Notes: generated by a model from the sequence alone, not told the origin. Numbered from the stretch's first letter, positions 22,517 to 35,632 are shown. The stretch is DNA of 64,000 nucleotides from Zerene cesonia (GCF_012273895.1 NC_052103.1:3162001-3226000), one strand, 5' to 3'. A program made the numbers and translations.

Positions 22517-24274
22517 ACGAGGTATGTGCCGTGTGTTCACGTCTTTCCCTTTTTCGCTACACCACGTAGATTAAGTTTTACAGTCGGCTTAATATCGAAA
22601 TTAATATATATTGGCGCGACCAAAAACTATCTGGATTTTTGTGAATATTTACTCTCGCGCGATAAATCTTCTTACAGAAGTTAAGTAGGTATTAAGATTT
22701 TATATAAACCTTTACAAAAATTACTTATTTATATATTTTTCTTATAATTAACAACAGGACAACTTTGCGTTGCCTATATAATTGTATTTAATTTTTTTTT
22801 AATATTGATGGGTTCATTAGGTTTATAATAATAACTGACAATTATCAAACGAAATTCAATTCCTCAGCGATCAATTAAAATAAAAAACAAACAAATAACA
22901 ATTATACTGGCTAGGACGAAAGACAATACTTTAAAATAAGTAGACAATGGGAAAGGATATCAAATAACGTGGTAGCCGTAATCTGAAAAGCGTTAAACTT
23001 TATAAAACCCCCATTTGACCTTCGCTTTCATAGAAAAGGTTGAACATACATTCTGCAAGTCATAATTCGTTCTTTAATATATTTATAAGGGATGCTCAGG
23101 CCGCAATCTGTTTTCGAAATTGGAATATTTTTTATTTTATCCCCAATATTTCGGATTTGCAATATACTATTTGCGCGTGAATGCAAGGAAAATAGACCTT
23201 ATCGGCATGCATATAAAGTCATATTGTTAAACAGCAGTAGCTCTGTTTATTTGGTGAGCGTGAATGTGAATAACGCGTCACAATGCGTCGATATATATTT
23301 CGATGTAAGTGATTAAATAATGATTTTCATCGTTGTGAATGTTTACAATTTCTGAGAGGGTTTACTTATTTCGTAGTTAAAAGGAGAATCGCTTACCCCT
23401 TTCTTAAGTTTATAGTTATATGATAGTTGGTATTATATTAGAAGTAGCTTTTGCCCGCGGCTTCGCACGCGATAATTCGAAGTAGTTTAATAGATGTTAT
23501 TATACAAATAAAAACCTTCCTCTTGAATCTCTCTTTCTATTAAAAAACGTGTCAAAATCCGTTGTGTAGTTTTAAAGATTTTAAGCATCTATAGGGACAT
23601 AGGGTAGAGGCATAGGTTTATTGATAAATTTTTTTAATATTAACAATAAACCTATGCTATGCCTGTTAAAATTGCTTAATTACTCAAAAATTTCCTTTCC
23701 ACCTACGCAAATATAATTTAAATGTCTATTGCATTACGGGAAAACAAAAGCATCGTGTTTGCAATGCTTAAGTACTTAAATCTGATTTAAAGACGGATTT
23801 ATTGAAATCCGCTTCCAATACCGGCAAGATCCGATATCAAAAGATTTAGGACTGACGTTTGAAGATTAAATCGGCTCCGCTATGGCACTCATAGTCGCCA
23901 AGTGTTGATTGACATTTGAGAAAGGTAAGGAAAAATCAGAGGCGCCCATATATGGGACATCTAAACGTTGGTTTACAAAAAACGTTCAATTGCGAAAAAC
24001 AAATATAATTCTGGATTTTTTTTGTGTAAAAGTTATCATTAATATTAATGAGACCCGCAACGCAACCCGTAATCTCACCAGTTTTTACTTATATATTAGG
24101 AAAAAAGATATACTCTAAAGTATATACATATTATCTTATTCTGGCAAGTTAATGAATAAATAGAAAGGATGGTACAGAAAAGTCCTAACATATTATTATA
24201 CTTAAAACTTATAAGATTGCGTGGGTTTAATATCGTATGAACGAGATCTCTTTGTGGCATCATGTACTAGAAAA
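22517..24274. other. Non-coding stretch
   Basis: AT-rich with no recognisable exon. At about 23450-23610 there is a decayed element with 'gcccgcggcttcgcacgcg' (the hairpin end of the Helitron-like family in minus orientation) and 'gtgtcaaaatccgttgtgta'. The ORFs at 23092 and 23909 have no domain features. Confidence 0.5.
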
Positions 24275-24478
24275 TCCTACTTACTAATATTATAAATGCG
24301 AAAGTTTGTAAGGATGTGTGTGTGTTTGTTGCTCTTTCACGTAAAAACTACTGAACCGATGCAATGAAATTTGGTACGTAAAGGGGTGGGCAACTGGAAT
24401 AACATACAGGCAGACTTTTTACCCCGATATTCCTACGGTATACGGACTTACGCAGGTGAAACCGCGGGGCGCAGCTAG
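24275..24478 (+). mobile_element. Non-autonomous Helitron-like element, well preserved
   Basis: Starts TCCTACTTACTAATATTAT, ends GGGGCGCAGCTAG, flanked by A and T exactly as expected for Helitron A|T insertion. 204 bp. Same family as the copies at 7.2 and 39.5 kb. Confidence 0.65.
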
Positions 24479-24966
24479 TAGATTAATAATATAAATATCT
24501 TTTCCATACTAACACCATATTTTTCTGCAGGATTTTTTTGAATATGACTTTATTATAATTGTGTACTTTTTTAACCGACTTACAAAAACGAACTTTCTCG
24601 ATAAGTAATAACTTACTACATACCTATTTACTGCCTACTTTGCCACCGACTTCATGAGTAGGTAGCGCATAAGCGCTACTATAAAGTAATTATGTTAATT
24701 TTTCGATTTAAAATGAAAATTGGGTTAAATTTTTGTTAAAAAGAATTATTAGGTTTACTATACTACTGTTAACATTTACGCATATGTAAATTTATGTAGC
24801 CATACAGATAATCGTCAAACTAGAAACGAAATTACGTGCAACAGCAACTGTGCGCAATAGAACTGATAATTAACCAATTACGTCGGTATTTATAGCAAAT
24901 CAACTCACTGAACTGTATTACTGTGTTATTATATGCTAATCTGTATCTCAAACTGAACGATTAAAT

Positions 24967-25002
24967 ATGAATTCAATATGTATATATATTGAATTCATAT
25001 GG
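24967..25002. repeat. Perfect AT-rich inverted repeat
   Basis: Arms ATATGAATTCAATAT and ATATTGAATTCATAT (15 bp each) around a 6-base loop. It sits at the border of the SINE-like unit that follows. Confidence 0.7.
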
Positions 25003-25180
25003 GACAGAAGATATACATTTGTTTCACTGATGGCTTCTCTTAATGGACACGTGATCTCAGGTGATCTTCTGTGCCCTGCAATCTCGAGACTTTTCTTTGT
25101 GAGTCCCCAACGGGAATCGAAACTTGCACCCCTTCGTTCTACATTCAAGTGTTAACTATTGTACCAACGTACGGTATAAA
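25003..25180 (-). mobile_element. tRNA-derived SINE-like unit
   Basis: On the minus strand, 'ttggtacaatagttaacact' resembles a tRNA A-box region and 'caagtttcgattcccg' (about 25107-25122) a B box, spaced roughly as in a tRNA. The acceptor stem does not fold and anticodon pairing is absent, so this is a SINE head and not a functional tRNA gene. Limits are approximate. Confidence 0.4.
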
Positions 25181-25199
25181 TATAGTATGTATTTACATT

Positions 25200-25330
25200 A
25201 ATCTAGCTTTCTAACTATGGTTTCGGCCCCGTAGTAAAGGAGAAAAAAGGCAGATCAAACTTCTTCCCACACAGTCCCGTTCCCGTGGGATTTCCTGGAT
25301 AAAAACGATACCAAGTCCATTCTCAGTTTT
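25200..25330. repeat. Relict interspersed repeat
   Basis: 'gttcccgtgggatttcctgg' followed by 'ataaaaacgatacc' is a decayed version of a repeat body common in Lepidoptera. No ORF. Limits approximate. Confidence 0.35.
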
Positions 25331-25618
25331 CAAACTGAAAAGAGATAGAGAGAAAAGGGATATAGGTTTTGTCATCGACTTTTTGCTAGGTACTGTATTT
25401 ATTGTACCTTTATATGTTCCTAAGTATTTGCGTTTCTGGGTTCGATCTATAACAGAGAGGGATACTGGTTATTAAAAGTTAATAATAGACAAGTGTGATA
25501 TAAACATAAAATATGAGAATACAAACGTACCAAAATGTTAGTCGTGCTTAAATAAAGTTCATAGTTTACAACGAAACTATAGCCTTATATTTCACCACGA
25601 ACACCTGTACTATTCACA

Positions 25619-25720
25619 ATGAAGATTAATCTATTCTTTGTGTTTCTAAAAGTAGTTTTACATTTCGTGCACGCACAAGACATTCCTCATGCGTGTTCTC
25701 GCGACTCCATTAAAATATAA
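25619..25720 (+). CDS. Small ORF with a signal peptide (33 residues), function unknown
   Basis: The ATG at 25619 opens a 33-codon frame ending in TAA. The first 20 residues form a convincing secretion signal (Met-Lys start, core 'LFFVFLKVVLHFV', small residues before 'AQ'); the rest is 'DIPHACSRDSIKI'. The ending resembles the mature start of takeout/juvenile-hormone-binding-like proteins, which carry an early Cys in a similar spot, so this may be the first exon, or its remnant, of such a gene. No good 5' splice site is seen before the stop (only GCGTGT at about 25690), and no matching downstream exon was found. Alternatives: a short secreted peptide or chance. Confidence 0.3.
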   Translation: MKINLFFVFLKVVLHFVHAQDIPHACSRDSIKI

Positions 25721-25934
25721 TAGAAACGCGTCTACATGGCGCAATGTTCAGTTCACACACACATTCAGTTGGAATACACCACCTAATATAAGCGCAATAT
25801 TCACCAACGCCGCGTTTAACACTGGTAATCGTCTTTTAAATATTATTACTAGTAATTTAACGTACCGCGGAGGTATTATTGTATGAAAGAGATGGAAATT
25901 CGACTTCGGAAGGCGTCGTGTTCGCTTGAAGTAG

Positions 25935-25969
25935 TCAGTTGAGCCTTCGTGGCGGTACGCTTTGAACGT
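25935..25969 (+). promoter_or_regulatory. Candidate initiator + downstream promoter element
   Basis: TCAGTT at 25935-25940 fits the arthropod initiator (TCA+1GTY) with +1 at 25937. At +28 to +32 (25964-25968) is GAACG, 4 of 5 matches to the DPE consensus RGWYV. It lies in a locally GC-richer stretch upstream of a strong donor at 26182. Motif-based only. Confidence 0.35.
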
Positions 25970-26181
25970 GTGTTTCATGTGGTTTTTCTCGAGCCACTGC
26001 TTCGTGACGTGTTTAGTGTATAAAGTATGTTCTCTCTCTATGTGTAGTTTTATTGGTAATTAATTTAAAACTTGTAGAAAGTGTCGGTATATAATATTTA
26101 GTGCGGTATTGGATATTACCGGTTGAAATAAAAACCATAAAAGTGAAGTGTCGTGTTTGAAGCGTAATTTGGAGTGAAAAC
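25937..26181 (+). other. Candidate untranslated first exon
   Basis: From the putative start at 25937 to the strong 5' splice site AAAC|GTAAGTAAAG (donor at 26182). There are many stops in all forward frames, so it would be 5' UTR. If real, it is the first exon of a gene with a very long first intron running into the exon-poor region to the right. Confidence 0.35.
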
Positions 26182-26187
26182 GTAAGT

Positions 26188-29166
26188 AAAGTTGATGTTG
26201 TGGTTCTGCAAAGAAAGTATGTTATTTATTGTTATATACACGAATGTTGAGTAAACACGAATTTGAATCTTCCTGCATTTACACGTATATATTTTTAATA
26301 AACGCCAAGGTGCTTCGTTTATTAAATTTTTTAAACAAAAATTTATTACGCAATTGAAAAGCGAAGCTTATATTGTACGGGAAAATATTTATAATTTCTT
26401 GATTATTTATTTAAATAACATGATGAATGAATCGTTGAAACAATTTTTTAGAAAATCGTGCATTGTTTTATGTAAAATCGTAAGAAAAAAGGACGATAAA
26501 AAATGTACTGATACGGTAATAAATAATAAACGAAAATATTATATTGTGACCCAAATCCCACCGAAGTGCAATAATAATTGTGTAAAAAAAATTGATTTGG
26601 ATTTAAGTAGTGAGTGCTCAATTTTATATTAAAATATGAATCAAATATTAAGTAAAATCTGACTAGGTACGACTCCAATAATTTTATACTTTACGCTGAC
26701 ATAAGTCAGGTTTTGTATAACTAAAAAGGTTAGCTATTTTCATGCCTAAAATATATGTATATTAATAAAAGATCGTATGCTGACGAATTTATCTTGTAAT
26801 TTATATAAAGAAATAGCTATAAGAAACATTGGTTGATAAATGGTTAAAATTACGAAAAACAATTTATGAAAATCATATTTCACAGATTATATGTAAATAT
26901 ATGGACGTAAGTAAATACGGATTAACAAAAGCCTGTTCCAATTATTATGTAATAACTTAGTTGCAGCTGTTGTATTATTTCTGTGATTAATCGTAAACGT
27001 TCTACGAAGCTACGATCTTGCTACAGTTTCGTAGCGCCCAGCGTAGCACGGGCCATATTATAAGCGGGTTGAATGTTTGCCAAGGTCAACAATCTTTATA
27101 ATCACGAAACTGTGGTAAATACGTGACGTGCTTGAAATTTATAATTTCTTTACGTTTATATTTTTAGTTTGTATAAATTTGAATATAGTTAACGAGTTTT
27201 GAGTGGAAAGTTTTCATTAACGCTTATTTATTTTTTACGGCTATGGGTGTTTCCGTTACAAAATATAAGTTTTGAAGTAGCTGTTGATTTTTTTAGCGTT
27301 TCCGTTTGTTTTTGGTAATATAATCATATTGTGATTTTGTTAGTTGTTTAAAATTTAAAATAGATTAAAAATCTTGATAAATATTTCTTAATGAATGAAA
27401 TAACGTTAAATTCAATAACAATTCATTGTGCCATTTTTATTTAGGTAAGCGGGGAATGCGAATACCATCGTCATATCGCTTAATAAGTACAACTTATTAC
27501 TTATTTTTTTAATGAAGTCACGAAACAAGTTTTAATTCAGACATAATTTAGGACTACCTATTTCGGTATTTTATGTGTTACTTTGAGAATTTGATTATAT
27601 GCATTCACTATTTTATTATAGAAGTATAAGTATTCTTGAATGATGGACTCAAAGAAACTAAAGTAAACTTTAAGTCTTACTTTAGTCTATACTATCTATA
27701 CTATAGTCTATATATAGAAATGTACTTTTCAAGTGTGCAAGTTCCACTAGGTAGATAACAAAGACAATATTTTGTTGGAGTTGTCAACGATAAACAAATT
27801 TAATAAAGAGGAAAATGTAAGAGTGCTCTTGATATGAAATAATAAGGCGAACTTTCTCACATTACTACCTAATGTTACCAACCGACCTTACTTGGCTATT
27901 GCGAAGTTTAACTTGGTAACTCGCTCCAGTCCTGTAATACTGGTGTTTATACAGTCAGAGGCTGTTATTCTACAATACGGTAGTCAGGGTTCCACTTATA
28001 TAACTTATTCAGAATAATATGTAAAATAATGTGATAGCATAAACACAAAGGATGTTAAATCTTAGTTTATATATGTAGATATTCAAGTATAGACACACGG
28101 TAATATCAATTTATTCACAGATCACATTAACTATCTATTGAAGCATATTAATACAAAAGGACACAATATTCATGTTAATAATTCTTTTAACGACTTGTCA
28201 AATGGTGAATATTAATACATTTCGTGTGATTTATATTCTTGTATAGACTAACGAGAAAACGTGCTTCAGTATAAATTTAGCCATGCTCATAGCGGGGTGG
28301 TTAAGACCTCACAAAATTATAAAAATGTATGGAAAATGTATGGAATATGTATGGAATTATGTTAGACATTCAGAGACTTTTACGTTTCATCTTAATACCC
28401 AAATGTTCTTTGTTCATAGCAATTCAGACTTTAATGTCCCTTACAGGCGTAAAAGTTTCCTTTTCGGTTTACAGATAAAAAAAATGAAATTGACATTTAT
28501 ATATACCGTGTTACGACGTAACAAAGGTGTTTTAATTAATACTTGGTGGCTGAGCGTGACAAGCTAAGCTAGTGAAACCGAATTCCCCGAGATAACACCG
28601 ATCAAGATTAATTCGGACCCCAAAATCTCCGGTATACTTACAAAAATTTCATCGAATATTCTGTCGTTTAATAGAATTTATAGGAGTCATCCCTAACTTG
28701 AAACGGATTTGCAGTTTTGTAATATTAAATATACGGTTGACATTTTATTTAATAAAACAGAGTGAATATATTATATGGAAGTTTTGTTGAAATGTCAACA
28801 AAACGGGTCGAGCGGGTTTCGAATACAAACAATGTATCACGTTGTTAGACATCTCATAACTCATTAGTCTGCGAATACCGAGATCCAACAAAGTTTTGTA
28901 ACCGATGTGAGACAAATTCGCCGTTTGTTGACTCTGCCTGTCAGGCTATCCTATTGCGTTTGTTCGAGCCTAAGTGGTAACTCATACGTGCTTCAAACTT
29001 GCTTCGAGTGTATCGGTTTAGGGAATAATATATATAGTGATGCTTATTTATACCAATACGTTTAGGCTGTAATCTGCAAACATTTATAATCTTGAATAAA
29101 TATGACGATGAAAGGTGCGTCATATATACTTTATTTATTGAAGTTGAGAAAGATATAAACTATATA
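26188..29166. other. Non-coding AT-rich stretch
   Basis: No exon recognised. The 92-codon forward frame at 26354-26632 is strongly AT-biased (Asn/Lys/Ile-rich), lacks an early ATG and has no domain signs, so I do not call it. Confidence 0.5.
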
Positions 29167-29371
29167 TCTACTATATAAAAATAAGTCGGGTTTTCCTTCC
29201 TGACGCTATAACTCCAAAACGCACGAACCGTTTTCCACGGTTTTGCATTCGTTGGAAAGGTCTCGGGCTCCGTGATGCTATAAAGCAAAGAAAATTCAGG
29301 AAAAATTTCAACACAAAAGCGGGAAAAACGAAGCCATCTGGTGGCGAAACGGAGTTCGCCGGGTTTGCTAG
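29167..29371 (+). mobile_element. Helitron-like element, second family
   Basis: Starts TCTACTATATAAAAATAAGT and ends GCCGGGTTTGCTAG, flanked by A and T. Internal text 'ccatctggtggcgaaacgga' and 'cgaaccgttttccacggttt'. 205 bp, no ORF. The terminal sequence differs from the 'cgcagctag' family, so it is a separate family. Confidence 0.55.
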
Positions 29372-31199
29372 TAAACTATAAAATAGTCAAAACAAACTAA
29401 GATATAATGAGTATTATAAAATTCTGAACATTAATCAGAGAAAAACATATGTAATATATATATTTATACGGCGGAGATCAGATTCGGTTTTTAGATTACC
29501 TTATTACAAAAATATTGAAACAGCATTCCTTTTTAACATGCGAAAGTTACAAGGAAAGTGACCATGTAATGTTTACTGATCGGTGACGACAAGTCATAAA
29601 ACCTTTAAAGAAATTGTGTCCAGGGTGTCAATAGAGTCGTGAAATTTATACAACATTTGCAGGTCAAGTCAGGATCCGGTGCTTGTATAACCATTTATAA
29701 TGCGGGCTATGATGTCAACGTGCGGCTGAAAATGAGACAAAAATTTATGAGACGAAAATTTGAATTTATTGTAACACAAGTTGCAAATTAGGCATACGTA
29801 TAAAACAAAAATAAAAATACGAATTAAATTAATGTTTTATGTAAAACGTATATCATAAAACGTATAAAATGAAAATACGAATTAAATTAATGTTTTATCT
29901 AAAACATTTTGATATTATAAAAAAAAATGTTAAGTTTTTAGATAATCGACTTCCCTGATTAGTGGATTTTGGTTTTCTTTAGTTAAAGTAAAAAAAAAAA
30001 CAATATTAATTTAAATAGAAAAAAATATAGCTACTAAAATGATAATAATTAATTAAATAATTTTTTCAATTTAAATTAAATTTTATAATTTTAATAACAA
30101 GATTTGCATACAGATAAACTGTTGCTAAGCTAATAAACTATAAAATTTATAAGCTTTATAGAATCCGTTATTATCCGTTTCGTATCAACCCGATTACAAC
30201 ACCCGACCGATTATTTTGACACAATCATAGGACAAAGTTTTGATTCTATGTAATCTCCTAATGGTGTTATACAGAGATTACGGTAATGTAAAATACTGAA
30301 TAGTTACTAGTTATGCCACGCAAATTTACCCACGGAAAAGACAAAAGCAAGTGTATATAAGAAATACGATCTCTTTCGTTAATATTTCTCCGGCTATGTT
30401 TTAGTGATTCCTTAGTGAAACTTCAACAAAGTTGTGTAGATGTGTTTCCAACTTAGTGTCTTGACAAGACGTGATAAGTAAAAACTATAATGTATAAAGT
30501 ATATGTAGACTTTTTCACTAATACACTCCTGCTGTCTCCACATTTCACGGGCACGTGATGTTTTTACTTTGCCAACCAAAAATTACGTTACGTTTTCGAT
30601 CAGTATAATAGTACCAGTTTTATCATATTCCTTTGTTACAAGAAAACTGTATTCAAGTTTATGTTTTGTTGTTGACATGGTAAATATATCGATTATACAT
30701 ACGATTTAAGGTACACACATGTTAAATAATTTGTAATTAAACAGCGATGATAGTGGCCTCCATATTAAGATTTTATCTCAATGAACGGAATAGATTGCGT
30801 CTGTTCATACGCAAAGCGAACTTTTCTTTGCGTTTGTTCTCTAGGCTAGAATCAGCTGAAATTTCATCAAATAAGAGAATATGCGGTGAATGTACCTACT
30901 CGTATGTATATATCGGGTCAGGCGTGTTTGCTAAAGAAGTGTCGCTCGTCCTCAGATAGGATTTTTCAAAACGTGATTGAGGCGTGAAAACTGGGCGCCA
31001 TCCACTTCTGTGTTCCAATGTTCTATTTTTGCGAGACCTGTGGACAGAAAATTGCCTTTGGGTTATTCAGGAATACAAACGTATTTCAACATTTTGCGGT
31101 AAATATGTTCGGAGATACTGAAATATATATTTAGCGGTGCAAGCTATAAGATGCCTGTCAGTTTATTATTTTGTATTATTATCGTCTTAAACTTGAATT
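29372..31199. repeat. Non-coding stretch with a short direct duplication
   Basis: An AT-rich block 'aaaatacgaattaaattaat' + 'gttttat' is present twice, about 57 bases apart (about 29814 and 29871). Otherwise no gene or familiar repeat is recognised. Confidence 0.5.
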
Positions 31200-31562
31200 T
31201 GATTGATAGAAAATTTCTCTATGTGGTAGTCGAGCACGCTTCGGCACGAATTGGGCCAGCTCGCACCGGGGAAGTACCACACCCCCACAGAAGACTGGCG
31301 TGAAATAGCATTCTGCTGTGTTTCGTTCGGTGTGTGGGGGAGCCGGAGGCCCATATCCTTTTCCTTACCCTTCCCAGTCCTTTCCTTTATTCCTATCACC
31401 TATCCTTTCTTAATACCTTCCCAAAAAGTCGGCAATCCATTTGTAGAGGCGTAATGTCTTCAATGGACCTTATGCCTCTCCAAATGTTCATGGGCGGTGG
31501 TAGCGCTTACCATCAGGCGTCCCACCAGCTCCATTGCCGACTGTAACATAAAAAAAAAAAAA
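31200..31562 (+). mobile_element. Poly(A)-tailed SINE-like retroelement
   Basis: Internal landmarks are 'ggccagctcgcaccggggaa', 'ggcgtgaaatagcattctgc', the pyrimidine-rich 'ccttttccttacccttccca', then 'gggcggtggtagcgcttacc' and a terminal poly(A). This layout matches a very abundant Lepidoptera retroposon type (from memory). The overlapping ORFs at 31187-31546 in several frames belong to it and are not genes. Confidence 0.6.
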
Positions 31563-34500
31563 GAATAAAAAAAAATTAAACTATTTCTTTCAATAATCAG
31601 CTGTTAAGAGATTATTAGAGAGGAGAAGACGAATTTGTCGTTCTTTCACGTCGCCACGCAATTATTTCATGATATGTTATTTGTATCTGGAAAGGGTCCT
31701 AACTATTTCCTCGTATTTAAGGTAGTGAGTGATATAAGCTAGATTTTACCCCGCCGAAGAATCTCATTTTAATAAATTTTAAAAAAGAAAGATTTTCTTT
31801 GGGATAAGTTAATATGACTGGACTAGATTGTTATGCCTCTTTAATAAGTTTGGTTAAATATTCTTTACATGTCTCTAAGTCTGTTTATGTCTTCCAATAC
31901 CAATCTATTATAATAAAATAAACAATCTACATTACTGTGAAATGTAAGGTGAAACGGAGAATTACCCAAAAAAGATAAAGTTATAGAGATATTAACAACC
32001 ATTCTGACTAGGATTTATTAATGTCCCTTTTATATATTTAATTGTTGCCGTACTTTCTATAGTCTACAAAGCATGAACAGACAATATTGCTCTTTAAATT
32101 AAAATTCTAGTTTTGTCTTAGCTGCGATTTAACTCTCATTTTATTCCGCTTAAACAATACCGATATTAAATTAAGTAAAAGCGGTGCTGAATAGAGTGGA
32201 ACACTCTGTATAACAATAAACTAGAAGAATGAATAAAAACGCAAGTACTGTCGCTAGACGCTAATGCAAGTGAAAATGGCAGTATAAGAATTTTAATTTA
32301 ATTTTATCTTACGTGCAGTTAGCATTATATTGCTCAAGGGTATTATTATTCTAACGACTAAAGTTGTGTGGAATTGCTGAACCTGTGGGCTGTGACGTCA
32401 TTTTACTGACCAGAGACTTGAAAAGCCCCTTGGGTTTCCGTAGTGTCGCATGCAATGTATGTAGTTGCTAGTTTAATAGCTTTTATATTGGTACATGTAT
32501 TTTGAATAAAGTCTTAAGCAAATCTATACATTGCATGCTTTTTATTAAGGATTTGTATATACTTGTGTAAATATAAAACCATAAACAGACAATCGGCTTA
32601 GAGAGTATCTCCCAAAGATACTAAGCTAAGGGTAAGAATAGTATGAAATTTAAGTCATGCACATTTTGTATGAGATATTATTATTAATACATATGTATAA
32701 AAATAAGGCATACTTGTTTTATATTATACGTATTCTAGTGAGGGATTAACAAATCAGTAATACCTGATTTGGTGTTAGGTGCTAGTAAATCGGCTTATCG
32801 TCTCACACTAAGTTATAATACCCGTAAACGACGCGACTTTTCCCGTGTCACTTCTAAACACTTCTTATGGTTTCCGAACATATGAAACAAATAAGGAAAA
32901 TAAATTGTTATGGGATTAGAGTCCTTTTAAGAAAACAAGAGTCTATGTTGTATTTTTATTTATAGGTAAGTGTTCATGTTAGGATCTTAAGATACATTGA
33001 TGCGTAAATGTCCACAGCAAATTTTCGTAGCAAGAGTTTGAATTGAATGGTCTTCTATTTCGTTTTAAGTGGATACTAATTATAAAATTAACCCTAAAGA
33101 GCACTAGTCAATTGCTATTTAATAATATATGATGATATTTAAAAATCATTACAGATTAGAAGTGAGTCATTTTTATTAACTTAAAATAACCACGTTTAAA
33201 AAGAAAGTCCGCTGAACGAAAAAAAATAAGTAATGCTTAATACATTTTCTAAGTGGATGCCATATATTATTCGACTTGTTGATAACAAATGAGGAAAATG
33301 GAATATAGAACTCGAATTCAGAGGCTAAATCGTGTAAAATTGGATACATTTATTATCCCTTATATATCGAACGAGGTAGACGCAGTGAGGAGACTTGATT
33401 CTTAAATAGGGACATATAAGACTGTTTTATAAAAACAATGTTAATAAGTACATATTGCCAAACCTATATCGCTTATTTATTGATCGCTTAAGTATTTATA
33501 TTTCTGCTGTATTAAAACTAGCTAAGACATAGACATCACTTTTATATTTTAAGTAATTTTGGAAAGCATACAAAATAATTTTAACAAAAATATAAAAGAG
33601 AGATAAGAAATGACATCACACAGCCTCACGGACTTTTCGTTAAAGGACAAAAAAAGGCCAAGCACTCATTTCTCTAATGGCGAAGGCAACGTAAAAAACA
33701 TTCAGTAGCACCCAGGACGTTGGTCTTGGTAAAAAGGGGATGGCTAGATTGGTTGTTGAGGGTAAGCCCGTGGGTGCGATTGGACCTTGTGAGAGAAGCC
33801 CATTAAATTACTGCCTACGCGCAATTACTATTTGTAGGAATTCGAACTAGCACCTAGCAGGATTGAATTTTGAGTGCCGTTGGGCAAATACCAATCTGTT
33901 TTCTATACATAAAATAGTACGGTTAGTATTGATTCCGTCATTGAATTTGTAGCAGCTTTAGAAATACGTTGCAGAAGTAGTAATTTAACATTATTGTCCC
34001 AGGGAACTGTTATATATTGTAAATGTTTTGTTTATAAATGTGTTATTGTGTTAACTTAGTAAGAAAGTCGCATTAATCGTATAATACAAAGCACGGTTGT
34101 AAATAACTCAAAGAGTATTTTTTCTGTGTTTCAATTAATTTAATGTTACTTTTCAGGTCAGATCATATATGAGTCATATAATCCCAACCATTACCCGATT
34201 TACACGAGCTTTTAAAAAGCTTTACTCGTACGAGTGACTGAAAGTTCAGTTTCGAAATTTAACACCAAGTTTTAACTTGGCTTTGGACTATGAACTCGTC
34301 AAAAATTCACAGTTCGTTTTGAAGTCGACTAAAAAATTATATTCGCTCCAGTGGCTTCATATAAACCCTCATTAGTGAAAACTTTTTGCTCGCAGTCAGT
34401 GTGGTTGAAAGTAAATAGAAGTACACCGTATCTATACTTAATATCTGTTACCATAAAATCTCTCCGCCGAAATATTGTAGCTTTCTCCATTATTTTCTGG

Positions 34501-34785
34501 CAGTTTGTTTTTGGGAGATGTAATTTTGATCGTTTAAAGCCCTGCTTAAATTAAACAGTCGGTTTTCGTGCGAATTTAATCTTCACAGAGAAGTTCTGGA
34601 TTTACGTCACGTATTTCTCGCCACATCACTTCCGCTTGACATATGTCAAAACAAATTAACGTCCCTTGAATTTTATTATTGTAATAGTGACGGTGGTGAA
34701 TTATAATGGCGGTGTTTTAAAATTGGACCTAATTAAAAATACATTCTAATGTTAAACTACAAGAGTAAAATATTATTTTTCTTAT
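31563..34785. other. Non-coding stretch
   Basis: No gene recognised. About 33650-33900 is GC-richer ('gggtaagcccgtgggtgcga', 'gtaggaattcgaactagcac') and looks like a decayed tRNA-like or TE fragment; I cannot name it. Confidence 0.45.
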
Positions 34786-34880
34786 ATCGCGCAACCGAGC
34801 TGGTGGTTTACCTGATGACATCAAGGTCCTTACTTTATCCGACCGTTCAGAACCCATAGTTACAAGAAACTGTCTCCATC
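34786..34880 (-). mobile_element. Tail fragment of the poly(A) SINE-like family, reverse orientation
   Basis: 'gcgcaaccgagctggtggtt' here is the reverse complement of the 'accaccagctcggttg' tail at 20.8 kb and related to 'cccaccagctccattgccg' in the 31.2 kb copy. Confidence 0.45.
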
Positions 34881-35464
34881 TCCATCTCCGTCCATATTAA
34901 TTATTATTTATCCAATATAAATAATATGTAGGTCACGTAGACCGATCAAACATGGGTATATTGCTTCGTGCACTACAATACAACTGAATAGGAAATACAA
35001 TAGCCGCGCCATGTAAATACATCCACGTTGAATTATAAGGTTGAGAGGTCATTTACCCTTTTCAGTATAATAGACATGTAGGGATTGTAGGGGCGACACA
35101 GAACATGGATTGCACTAGACAACGCACGTGCACTTACCGTCTGTCTCTAAATAAGTGAAAAACACTCAAACACTTATAAACACATTTTTGCACACAACAT
35201 CATTTCAAAACCAAAATTATTACTTTAAAGATGTTGAAATTTTACCGTCATTAGTCACACCTACGCTTGTTTATCTACTTACCTTTGAATAAATATTTTC
35301 AGTCTATTTTACATCATGATTTAATTGCCAATTTATTCACAATTTTATAAATTAAATTCTATAAGCTGTCAAAGCTATAAACAATTTATTAAACCAACCA
35401 TACTATTTTCAAACATAATTTTAATATTAAAAATTGTTACTATCTTTCTTTATAGGAATGCAAA

Positions 35465-35632
35465 TCTACACTAATATTATAAAGAGGAAAACTTTGTTTG
35501 TTTGGTTGTAATGAATAGGCTCAAAAACTACTGGACCGATTTTAAAAATTCTTTCACCATTCGAAAGCTACATTATCCACGAGTAACATAGACTATATAT
35601 GTACCACGGGCGAAGCCGGGGCGAACAGCTAG
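35465..35632 (+). mobile_element. Non-autonomous Helitron-like element
   Basis: Starts TCTACACTAATATTATAAAG, ends GGGGCGAACAGCTAG, flanked by A and T. 168 bp, no ORF. It lies immediately upstream of the isolated exon at 35.7 kb. Confidence 0.65.

Noticed and set aside
21503..22574. ORFs of about 350 codons through the second N run
   Set aside because: Almost entirely N-derived; the flanks contribute only a few unremarkable residues.
26354..26632. 92-codon AT-rich ORF
   Set aside because: Starts at TTG; Asn/Lys/Ile-rich composition follows base composition; the opposite strand is also open; no domain.
31187..31546. Three overlapping ORFs
   Set aside because: They are translations of the poly(A)-tailed SINE-like repeat.
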